A DNA stretch of 5,870 nucleotides from assembly GCA_964400155.1 (NCBI GenBank), contig CAYNSQ010000033.1, forward strand, positions 1-5,870, read 5' to 3'. The position numbers were made by a program, and so were the translations under genes. The notes beneath the pieces were generated by a model. It ran no database searches. It worked only from the letters and a program-made list of their open reading frames with translations, and was not told the origin of the DNA. Below, in pieces: positions 1 through 5,870 of this stretch (position 1 is its first letter; the number at the start of each line of letters is the position of its first letter). Source of the stretch: JAYTJL01 sp964400155 (GTDB lineage: Bacteria > Patescibacteriota > Saccharimonadia > Saccharimonadales > UBA10212).

Positions 1-1
1 T

Positions 2-49
2 GGAGCAAGGACTCACTACATAGACGGTGTCACCCTAGTACAAGCCAGC
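2..49 (+). other. C-terminal end of a jelly-roll (CBM_4_9-like) domain
   Basis: Residues 4-13 read THYIDGVTLV. This matches the pattern of the closing strand of galactose-binding-like jelly-roll domains of the CBM_4_9 type, which often end in a 'YYIDDVSL'-like strand. Only about 16 residues are visible because the window starts inside the domain. A domain beginning of the same class may lie at the other end of the window (residues 1926-1956). Carbohydrate binding is a family expectation and not shown here; the call rests on one short motif. Confidence 0.4.
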
Positions 50-3000
50 CAAGGCCTGGCCTTTGCTAACGATGCCGATAACATCCAAGTAGACAGCCTA
101 CTAAATAACATCACCCTAAATGGTACAAACAACGGCGAAATACAGCCGTGGAAATTAAATGCTAATGCGTTGCCGGCTACTCGCAGTGAGCATACTTCGG
201 TAGTGGCTAACGGATATGTTTATGCGATTGGTGGTAGTAATACTTCAACCGTCTATTACGCCAAACTCAACGCCGACGGTTCGACTAGAGCTTGGGTAAC
301 CAGCAGCAATCCTTTGCCTGCGAACAGATCAGAGCATATGAGTGTTGTTGCCAATGGCTATATTTACGTAATCGGTGGATTTACTGGTAGTGCCGAGTCT
401 ACTGTGTATTACGCCAAGCTAAATGCTGATGGGTCAACAGGTGCCTGGCAGACTTCTAACAACCCTCTTCCAGTAGCCAACTATTGGGCCGGTTCTGTCG
501 TTGCCAATGGCTATGTCTATATTATAGGCGGTAATAGCGATAAAACCTCTACCTACTACTCTAAATTAAATGCCGATGGTTCAATTGGTGCCTGGCAAAC
601 CAGCGCTAATTTGTTGCCGGTCGGAATAACTGGTTTATCAGCTGTCACAGCCAACGGATATGTTTATGCGATTGGCGGAATCAATTCAGTCACTTACCAA
701 TCTGCTATATACTATGCGCAGCTGAATGCCGATGGTTCAATTGGAACTTGGTCTACGAACACGGCAAATCCATTGCCCGAAGGTCGGGCACGTCATAGCT
801 CAGTAGTTTCTAACGGCTATATCTACGTAATGGGCGGTAATAATCCTGGAGGTGGGTCCTCTGTATCAACAATTTTTTACGCAAAGGTCAATGCTGATGG
901 TACAACAGGTAGTTGGGTAAGCAACACGAATGCATTACCAGCAGCTAGAGAAACCCATAGTTCTGTTATTGCAAATGGTTATATTTATGCTATAGGTGGA
1001 ACCAATACCTTAGCCGGAAGCGCCTTTTCTACAATATACTACGCCTCCACCTCCCGAGTACTTGTGGGTGGCAGTCTTGATCTTGTTGGTCTTTCGGGAC
1101 AAGGACTAACGGCTGACGGCGACTTTAGTCAGGGTAGTCTTGGTGGAAGTCTAACAGCTGGCAATACCACTATAGTTGGTACTTTGGGTGTGGCTGGCAA
1201 CGTACAGTTTAGCCAGAGTCTGAGTGTTGGTGGAGACCTAAATATTGGTGGAAGTGTCAATCAAATTAGAACTTACGGCAATATAACTCCAGCAAGCCAG
1301 GCAACCAGCGCTTCGACTAGTCTTGTTACCACAACGGTTGAAACGGTTGCAACATCTTCTGGTACACAAACAGGCATAGCAATCGGCAATGATGGACTGG
1401 CTGTTATTAGCTACAAAGATACAACAAACAATTATCTTAAAGTCTTAAAGTGCGGTAATGAATCATGTAATGCTGGCAACATTCTCACAAATGTAGACAC
1501 CACTACCAATGCCGGTTCTGATTCTGATTTAGCAATAGGTAATGACGGCTATCCGGTTATTTCTTACCGAGATAGCACTGCCCAAAGTTTGAAAGTAGTT
1601 AAGTGTGGTAATGCAGCTTGTACTTCAGGCAACATAATCACCACCCTCTACGATACGGCTAACGATGTGGGCGTTTACAGCTCAATTGCCGTAGGCAGTG
1701 ACGGGCTTCCTGTTATTTCGTTTATGGATAATACAGCAAATGATCTGTATGTAACTAAATGTGGTAATGCAGCTTGTACTTCAGGCAATACAACCACGCT
1801 TGTAGAAAGCGCCAACTCTGTTGGACACTACTCATCAATAGCAATTGGCACTGATGGTTTACCTGTAATTAGTCATTTCAACGACACCAGCGACGACTTA
1901 ATGGTTACCAAATGTACAAATGCTGCTTGTACCGCTGACACTACTACAGCACTAGATACTGCTAACCAAGTTGGTCAATACACAGCAATTGCAATCGCCA
2001 GCGACGGAAAGCCTATTATTGCTTACTACGACCTTGCTGCCGGCAACCTAGACTTAAAAGTTGCTAAGTGTACATCACTAGATTGTTCTTCTGGGACTGG
2101 TTTCTACACAGTTGATTCGACTAACACTGTTGGTCAAGAAACGTCTATGACCATTGGCACTGACGGCTTACCGATTATTGCCTATTATGAGGCCACCAAC
2201 CAAGACCTAAGGGTAACTAAATGTAGCACCTTTGACTGTGCTTCCGGCTATACTTCCACCAGTATTGATACAACCAACAACGCTGGTCATAACAACTCAA
2301 TCGCCATACTACCAAGCGGTTTGCCAATAATAAGCGGTGTTCAACAAGCTACACTTAGGGTCAACCGTTGTGGCAACCCAGCTTGTTCTGGTTCTACGAC
2401 TACAATCACTGGCGGGGTTGATTTGGGTTCTTCAGCTACGGGCTTCCAAAATGGTTACATAAACAACATCCAGGCAAGTAATGGTAATACCTTGGCATTT
2501 AGCACTAACGGTATAGATAGAATTACCATCGGACAAAACGGTGCCACGGATGTTATTAACAGCATTGCCACCAAGAAGGGCACCGATTATTCAGCCACTG
2601 GTACGCAAAACGACATTGACTTTGGACCAGTCAGCTTGGTTCGTCTAACTGGTGGTAGTGCCCTAACTATAAATGGTATAGCTAACGGCCGAGACGGTTA
2701 CATACTGACACTTATTAATGCTGGTAGTGCCACTGACATTATTGCCAACAACGCTGGTGGTAGTGCCGCCGCTAACCGCATCACAACCGGTACGGGTGCC
2801 AACGTAAACGTACCCGTTGGCAGCGCTATTACCTTAGTCTATGACGCAACAGCTGCGCTGTGGCGTGTAAACGGCGATGTGGCTGGCAACGGCGGTGGCG
2901 CTAGTGCAACACTAGCCAATGTATACACCAACGGCTCGACTGGCACTGACCAAACAATACTACTAAGTTCCGGTGATGGCGGCGGCATAATCATTAGGGA

Positions 3001-5869
3001 TAATGCTTCAACCGTTACCAATGCTTTCCAAATCCAAAATTCTAGCAACGCCAGTATCTTTACGGCGGATACCGCCAACTCACAAATATTGGTGGCAGGC
3101 GCCAATATCATCCAGTCACCAATTAGCCCAACATACAAAAACGGCATAAATGCTGGTGCCAGCGCCAATACTAATGTCGTTTCCGGTAACTACCTATATG
3201 TACTACGTGCTGGTGCTTCTGGCACCTGTTCTAGCAGTGTTAGCACCGGTTGTGAGTTGCAAATTTACGATGTGACCAATCCTAACAGCCCCGCCTATAA
3301 GGGTGGCCTTGATTCACTTAACGGTGGCGGTGGTACTGTAGGTTTTGAGTCAGCAATAATTATTGGTAAATATGCATATATCGCTAAAGACACAGATGGT
3401 GCTGGTGCAACATGTTCTAGTACAACGCGTGATGGCTGTGAGTTGCTTGTTGTCGACGTTAGTAACCCAGCTAGCCCAACCTATGTAAATGGTATTGATT
3501 CTATAAATGCCGGCAATGGCAATATTAACGCGTTTTCTATTAATGCGACAGGCCGATACTTGTATTTGACAAAAGATACTAGCAATAGCACATGCTCAAC
3601 AACTACCAAAGATGGTTGTGATGTGCAAATATATGACATAGCCAACCCAACAAATCCGACTTATATAAATGGAATTGATTATGGCACTGGACTTACCCCA
3701 GGCTCGATTAGATTTAGCGGTAAATATCTAGTAACTACTACCGATGGTGTTGCTGGTACCTGTAACAGCAGTACCGTTACAGGCTGTGAGCTAAGAATTT
3801 ATAGTGTTTCAGACCCTGCTAATCCGATTTATGTTGGCGGTGCGGACTCAACCAATGCGGGTAGTGGCGCTACTGTAACTTTTGTAACAGGTAGCGTATT
3901 TGGTAGATACGTATATGTCACCACTAGCGGTAGTGCGCTAACGTGTAGTAGCGGTACACGCGATGGCTGTGAAGTGATGATATTTGATATAGCAGATCCT
4001 ACAGCCCCCTCGTACGCTGGTGGCATAGACTCCACTAACGCCGGTACCGGAACAGACCAAATATGGGACGCAGTAGTATTTGACCATTATCTATACTTGC
4101 CTAAAGTTAAAAATGGCGGTACATGTTCAGGTACTGATAGAACTGGCTGTGAGCTGATGATATTTGATGTTCTAGACCCTTCAGCTCCGGTGTATAAGGG
4201 GGGGTCAGACGCAATAGCCGCCGGGACTGGTTCTGCTGATGACTTCCAATCAATAGCGACATACAAACACAATATCTTTGTTGCCAAAACAGTTAATGCA
4301 GGGACGTGTTCTAGTGCCACAAAGGACGGTTGCGAAGTGCAGTCCTATGATGTTGGCGGTGTCGAAGCTACTGCGATTGAAGCGGGCAACATTTACTCAA
4401 CGACGTTGCAGGTACAAGATACCGCCAACTTTGCTGGTGCTGCGTTCTTTGGTGGGTCTATTCAAGTTGGCCAAAATGCCCAAATTAATGGCAACCTAGC
4501 TGTTGCCGGTGCTAGCGTTACGTTCAACTCCGGCAATAACGGTGATGTTGATGCTTGGAAAACTAACGCCAACGCTATAACCGCAGCTAGGACTTCACAT
4601 TCATCAGTTGTAGCTAACGGGTATGTTTACGTCATTGGCGGCTACAACGGCTCAACTCAAACCACGGTTTACTATGCCAAACTTAACGCTGACGGTTCTA
4701 CGGGTGCATGGTCAACAGCAAATTCACTGCCTGGTCCTAGAACAGAAGCTATGGCAACTTATGCCAATGGCTATATATACTTAATAGGCGGTCTTGACAA
4801 TTTCCTTGCGCCTACAACTACCGTATATTATGCCAAGGTTAATTCAGATGGCAGTATCGGCACCTGGAATTCAGGTAATCCATTACCAGGCGTCAGGAAA
4901 GGTGCTAGCACAGCCGTAGCAAATGGCTATGTCTATGTCTTGGGTGGCACAAATGCCGCAGGTGTAATTACTGATATAACCTACGCCAAACTTAATGCCG
5001 ACGGAAATGTAGGTGCCTGGGCGACTAATGTAAACGGGGTACCAAATACTGGTCGCCGTGACCACACTACAGTCGTATCCAATGGATATATATACGTCAT
5101 AGGCGGATACGACAGTTCGCCAACACTTCGGAACACTATATATTACGCTCTACTCAACAAAGATGGCAGTGTGGGGACATTTACAACTAGCGCCACCACA
5201 TTGCCAACCACAAGGGGAGAACATGGTTCGGTATTGGTTAATGGCTACCTCTATGTAATTGGCGGTGACAATAGTGGAAATGGCCAGAACACCGTATATG
5301 CAAACAAACTTAACAATGATGGCAGTCTGAGCACCAACTGGCTTACTTCTACTAACACTCTACCTGCTGCCAGGGAAGAATTAACTGTTGTTAGTGCCAA
5401 TGGTTTCATTTATGCAATAGGTGGTGCCACAAGTACTGATACACCACAATCAACCGTCTACTACACCTCCACTGCTCGTACTCAAATTGGTGGTAGCCTT
5501 GACCTAGTCGGACTAAATGGTGGCAATCTAGCTAACGGCGGTGACTTCTCACAGGGCAGTACTGGCGGGCAGCTAACCGCCGGCAATACTAAAGTAGTTG
5601 GCAGTTTGGAAGTTATGGGCCAAGCTAACTTTGCCCAAAACGTGAGTATAGGTGGAAGCGCAACTGTTGGCGGTAGTGGTCTTGCTGTAGTACCAAATGT
5701 TGACTCAACCACCGGCTTCTCTGTAGCCGACCAAACTGGCGCTAAAGTTATCAACGTCAACACCACCGCCACCAAGAACCTACTCAACGAAGGAAACTTT
5801 GAAGGTACTCAGGCTGCCGAACCTATCACTGGTTGGTATGAATACACCAACCCAACCGGTACAGAGACC
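2..5869 (+). CDS. Giant modular surface protein with multiple beta-propellers (partial, open at both ends)
   Basis: A single frame is open for 1956 codons with no stop; both termini lie outside the window, so no start or ribosome binding site can be chosen. The protein is dominated by Ser, Thr, Gly, Asn and Ala, has few charged residues and no evident membrane span. Domains in order: jelly-roll end (1-16), six Kelch repeats (50-348), Gly-rich module R1 (349-420), seven C-x4-C repeats (459-800), tail-fibre-like and beta-rich segments (801-1041), seven LVIVD-type repeats with C-x7-C pairs (1043-1452), spacer, six Kelch repeats (1519-1822), Gly-rich module R2 (1823-1894), linker and a jelly-roll start (1926-1956). 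No catalytic motif was seen. Such architecture is known from secreted or cell-surface proteins, and the combination resembles giant proteins of Candidate Phyla Radiation bacteria. A role in adhesion or ligand binding is inferred. The signal peptide and any wall or membrane anchor would lie outside the window. The coding frame is certain; the function is not. Confidence 0.96.
50..148 (+). other. Linker and closing strand before Kelch block 1
   Basis: Residues 17-49 join the jelly-roll end to the first Kelch block. The last part, ITLNGTNNGEIQP followed by Trp50, aligns without gaps with VTFNSGNNGDVDA followed by Trp1519, just before the second Kelch block. Its Leu-Asn...Trp layout imitates the LNADGS-x-x-W hairpin that ends the other Kelch repeats. 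It may therefore provide the missing fourth strand of the last blade and close the propeller; that is inference. Confidence 0.5.
149..1045 (+). repeat. Kelch block 1: six Kelch repeats, probable six-bladed beta-propeller
   Basis: Six repeats of 48-55 residues begin at Trp50, Trp98, Trp149, Trp198, Trp250 and Trp305 (bases 149, 293, 446, 593, 749, 914). Each has the Kelch hallmarks: a proline-containing lead-in (LPxxR in most), a strand ending in VVANGYIYVIGG with the diagnostic Gly-Gly, then a TVYYAKLNADGS hairpin leading to the next Trp. Repeats 3 and 4 have lost the Arg of the lead-in. The sixth ends at IYYA and lacks the LNADGS-Trp hairpin. Kelch repeats form one four-stranded blade each, so six predict a complete propeller, usually a protein- or glycan-binding scaffold. 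No cysteines occur here. Repeats 1 and 4 share an exact 23-base stretch (209-231 and 653-675), and repeats 3 and 4 share 20 bases (569-588 and 725-744), so the array probably grew by duplication. Confidence 0.92.
1046..1261 (+). other. Gly-rich module R1, first copy
   Basis: Residues 349-420 form a Gly/Ser-rich segment with alternating hydrophobic positions: GGSLDLVGL, then GDFSQGS, LTAGNT, and several short V-x-G-type strands ending in LNIGGS. It aligns without gaps over 72 residues with residues 1823-1894, about 42 identical by hand count. Both copies directly follow a Kelch block. The short strand-turn periodicity would fit a beta-helix or fibrous stalk, as in tail-fibre-like proteins; this is inference from pattern only. 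I do not recognise a named family. Confidence 0.75.
1262..1375 (+). other. Ser/Thr-rich linker
   Basis: Residues 421-458 contain runs such as ASQATSAST and VTTTVETVATSS, with little predicted fold. The segment separates R1 from the first cysteine-paired propeller. Such linkers in surface proteins are often flexible and may be O-glycosylated, but nothing in the sequence shows that here. Confidence 0.6.
1376..2401 (+). repeat. Seven DGLPVISY repeats, each with a C-x4-C pair; probable seven-bladed propeller
   Basis: Seven repeats begin at residues 459, 510, 562, 613, 663, 716 and 767 (bases 1376, 1529, 1685, 1838, 1988, 2147, 2300), spaced 50-53 residues apart. The consensus is SIAIGxDGLPVISYxD, then a variable turn, LxVxKC, four residues, C, and a divergent strand with DTxNxVG before the next repeat. 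The cysteine pairs are 484/489, 535/540, 587/592, 638/643, 690/695, 741/746 and 790/795: invariant spacing in all seven. Repeat length, beta-strand pattern and a count of seven suggest a beta-propeller with each blade pinned by a hairpin disulfide. I know similar DGxPVISY repeats from hypothetical secreted proteins but cannot assign a named family. Repeats 2 and 3 share an exact 29-base stretch (1604-1632 and 1760-1788). The final repeat has diverged most (ILPSG replaces IGxDG). The ligand is unknown. Confidence 0.8.
1604..1788 (+). repeat. Exact 29-base direct repeat between C-x4-C repeats 2 and 3
   Basis: Bases 1604-1632 and 1760-1788 are identical; the stretch begins tgtggtaatgcagcttgt and encodes CGNAACTSGN in both places. 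The copies are 156 bases (52 codons) apart, one repeat unit. Flanking sequence differs at synonymous and non-synonymous positions, which points to recent local duplication or gene conversion between neighbouring repeats. Confidence 0.9.
2402..2563 (+). other. Tail-fibre-like linker
   Basis: Residues 801-854 include the stretch NIQASNGNTLAFSTNG followed by IDRITIGQNG. This strand pattern (an LxFxTNGxxRxxI core) is familiar from phage tail-fibre and endosialidase-chaperone-bearing proteins, where it forms trimeric beta-structured fibre segments. Here it separates the C-x4-C block from a globular beta-rich domain. Trimerisation is an inference from the resemblance. Confidence 0.5.
2564..2869 (+). 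other. Beta-rich domain shared with phage and bacterial surface proteins
   Basis: Residues 855-956 form one domain of about 100 residues. Landmarks are NDIDFG, SLVRLTGG, ALTINGIANGRDGYILTLIN, then IIANNAGGSAAANRITTGTG, and a closing AITLVYDATAALWRV. I recall this layout ('ITGIAGGxDGRxLxIxN ... AANRIxTGTG ... VxLVYDxxxxxWRV') from many phage structural and bacterial secreted proteins, where it recurs as a stand-alone beta-sandwich-like unit of unclear function. It has no cysteine and no evident catalytic residues. It is complete, and it interrupts the run of repeat blocks between the two seven-repeat arrays. Confidence 0.6.
2870..3127 (+). other. Spacer with CPR-type fibre strand module
   Basis: Residues 957-1042 contain a Gly-rich turn followed by YTNGSTGTDQTILLSSGDGG, and then the strand pair AFQIQNSSNASIFTADTANS. 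The F-x-I/V-Q-N...I/V-F-x-A/V-D-T pattern recurs in degenerate form at residues 1906-1922 (FSVADQTGAKVINVNT). I associate it with giant secreted proteins of Candidate Phyla Radiation bacteria. It is probably a structural spacer or fibre segment in front of the LVIVD propeller. Confidence 0.55.
3128..4357 (+). repeat. Seven LVIVD-type repeats, each with a C-x7-C pair; probable seven-bladed propeller
   Basis: Seven repeats start near the P-x-Y motif at residues 1043, 1097, 1159, 1219, 1275, 1336 and 1396 (bases 3128, 3290, 3476, 3656, 3824, 4007, 4187) and run 54-62 residues each. The core is SPxYxGGIDSxNAGxG, a strand such as GKYLYVxK, a loop starting CSS and ending GC, then ELQIYDVxNPxxP. The second strand, for example ELLVVDVSNPASP in repeat 2, matches the LVIVD repeat family found in surface beta-propellers. 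The cysteine pairs are 1076/1084, 1138/1146, 1198/1206, 1254/1262, 1315/1323, 1375/1383 and 1436/1444, with exactly seven residues between in every repeat and Gly always before the second Cys. The pair lies in the turn between two strands, so an intra-blade disulfide is likely. The last repeat ends in YDVGG without the NPxxP tail. Confidence 0.85.
4358..4555 (+). other. Beta-rich spacer and closing strand before Kelch block 2
   Basis: Residues 1453-1518 include LQVQDTANFAGAAFFGG, IQVGQNAQINGNLAVAG and VTFNSGNNGDVDA. The repeated short V-x-G / I-x-G-N strands resemble those in R1 and R2 and suit a fibre or beta-helix spacer. The final 13 residues, with Trp1519, correspond gap-free to residues 37-50 ahead of the first Kelch block, so the duplicated unit probably extends at least this far upstream. 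Confidence 0.55.
4556..5467 (+). repeat. Kelch block 2: six Kelch repeats, probable six-bladed beta-propeller
   Basis: Six repeats of 51-54 residues (the last shorter) begin at Trp1519, Trp1570, Trp1622, Trp1673, Phe1727 and Trp1780 (bases 4556, 4709, 4865, 5018, 5180, 5339). They carry the same Kelch signature as block 1: a lead-in ending in Arg, ANGYVYVIGG with the Gly-Gly pair, and a YYAKLNADGS hairpin. The anchoring Trp is replaced by Phe in repeat 5, and repeat 5 ends with a one-residue longer hairpin (SLSTNW). As in block 1, the sixth repeat stops at TVYYT without the LNADGS-Trp hairpin. The block has no cysteine. It is followed at once by the second Gly-rich module, the same order as block 1, which indicates duplication of a Kelch-plus-R unit. 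Confidence 0.92.
5468..5683 (+). other. Gly-rich module R2, second copy
   Basis: Residues 1823-1894 align without gaps to R1 at 349-420. The best-kept stretches are GGSLDLVGL, GDFSQGS and LTAGNT; the tail of short strands has diverged more (VEVMG-type changes in place of VGVAG, and ATVGGS in place of LNIGGS). Position right after a Kelch block is conserved. The function is unknown; a stalk or beta-helical spacer is the most natural reading. Confidence 0.75.
5684..5776 (+). other. Tail-fibre-like linker before the terminal domain
   Basis: Residues 1895-1925 contain TTGFSVADQTGAKVINVNT, a degenerate version of the FQIQN...IFTADT strand pair seen at residues 1009-1026. It links R2 to the jelly-roll-like start that follows. 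Structural role only; nothing further can be read from it. Confidence 0.5.
5777..5869 (+). other. Start of a CBM_4_9-like jelly-roll domain, cut by window end
   Basis: Residues 1926-1956 read NLLNEGNFEGT, then EPITGWYEYTNP. The pattern N-L-L-x-x-G-N-F-E followed after about ten residues by I-x-G-W is the usual N-terminal signature of CBM_4_9 / galactose-binding-like jelly-roll domains. Only about 31 of an expected 130-150 residues are present. These domains often bind carbohydrate, but the binding residues lie beyond the window. Together with the domain end at residues 1-16 it suggests that jelly-rolls flank the propeller region on both sides. Confidence 0.6.
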
Positions 5870-5870
5870 C

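Noticed and set aside
149..1045. Galactose oxidase or sialidase-type enzyme suggested by Kelch propellers
   Set aside because: No Cys-Tyr cofactor pair (the Kelch blocks have no cysteine), no sialidase Asp-box series (S-x-D-x-G-x-x-W) and no catalytic residues were seen. A binding scaffold is the safer reading.
1376..2401. Regularly spaced direct repeats as a possible CRISPR or VNTR array
   Set aside because: The spacing is about 153 bases, always whole codons, and conservation follows the protein rather than the DNA. These are protein repeats.
2839..3168. Open frame of about 109 codons on the minus strand
   Set aside because: It lies fully opposite the beta-rich domain and spacer of the giant gene. 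Its product is a low-complexity, hydrophobic Ala/Pro/Leu string with no recognisable domain, as expected from the reverse complement of Gly/Ala/Asn-rich coding sequence.
3829..4320. Two minus-strand open frames (3829-4035 and 4087-4320)
   Set aside because: Both mirror the LVIVD-type repeats, and their products resemble each other (for example SNIITSQP and SNIISSQP) only because the sense strand is repetitive.
4278..4499. Plus-strand open frame of 73 codons in another frame
   Set aside because: It overlaps the end of the LVIVD block and the spacer. There is no ribosome binding site or family resemblance, and the main frame continues through without disturbance.
4883..5065. Minus-strand open frame of 60 codons
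   Set aside because: It is antisense to Kelch repeats; its Tyr/Ile-rich product derives from the reverse of the NGYVYV-type strands.
5482..5787. Minus-strand open frame of 101 codons with a hydrophobic start resembling a signal peptide
   Set aside because: It is antisense to the Gly-rich module R2. The Pro/Leu/Ala-rich product is what reversed GGT/GGC/AGT codons give, and no conserved domain is visible.
1..5870. Prophage region, because of tail-fibre-like segments
   Set aside because: No phage structural, packaging, lysis or integration gene is present, and the resemblance is confined to spacers inside one protein.

Overview
The whole window lies inside one very large protein gene on the + strand. 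The frame starting at base 2 is open without a stop from 2 to 5869 (1956 codons), and neither the start codon nor the stop codon is in the window. I found no other gene, RNA gene, promoter, terminator, mobile element or CRISPR array; short open stretches in other frames are shadows of this repetitive coding sequence.

The visible protein is rich in Ser, Thr, Gly, Asn and Ala, has no obvious membrane segment, and reads as a modular extracellular or surface protein. In residue numbers of the window: the end of a jelly-roll-like domain (about 1-16) and a linker; a six-repeat Kelch block (50-348); a Gly-rich module R1 (349-420); a Ser/Thr-rich linker (421-458); seven repeats of about 51 residues with a DGLPVISY-type core, each with a C-x4-C pair (459-800); phage-tail-fibre-like segments and a beta-rich domain (801-1041); seven LVIVD-type repeats of about 59 residues, each with a C-x7-C pair (1043-1452); a beta-rich spacer (1453-1518); a second six-repeat Kelch block (1519-1822); a second copy of the Gly-rich module, R2 (1823-1894); a tail-fibre-like linker (1895-1925); and the beginning of a second jelly-roll-like domain (1926-1956), cut by the window edge.

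The repeat counts (6, 7, 7, 6) fit four consecutive beta-propellers. All 28 cysteines sit in the two seven-repeat blocks, as one pair per repeat, and none occurs elsewhere. This suggests disulfide-pinned blades in an oxidising extracellular setting. Kelch block plus Gly-rich module occurs twice and appears to be an internal duplication.

The mix of Kelch repeats with an LNADGS-x-x-W hairpin, FQIQN...IFTADT-type strands and LVIVD repeats resembles the giant surface proteins of Candidate Phyla Radiation bacteria (Patescibacteria, for example Saccharibacteria). That assignment rests on recalled family resemblance and is tentative. GC content looks mid-40s percent by eye. No in-frame TGA occurs despite very many glycines, which argues against the UGA=Gly code of Gracilibacteria and Absconditabacteria. 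A role in adhesion or binding surface glycans or proteins is inference; no catalytic motif is visible.
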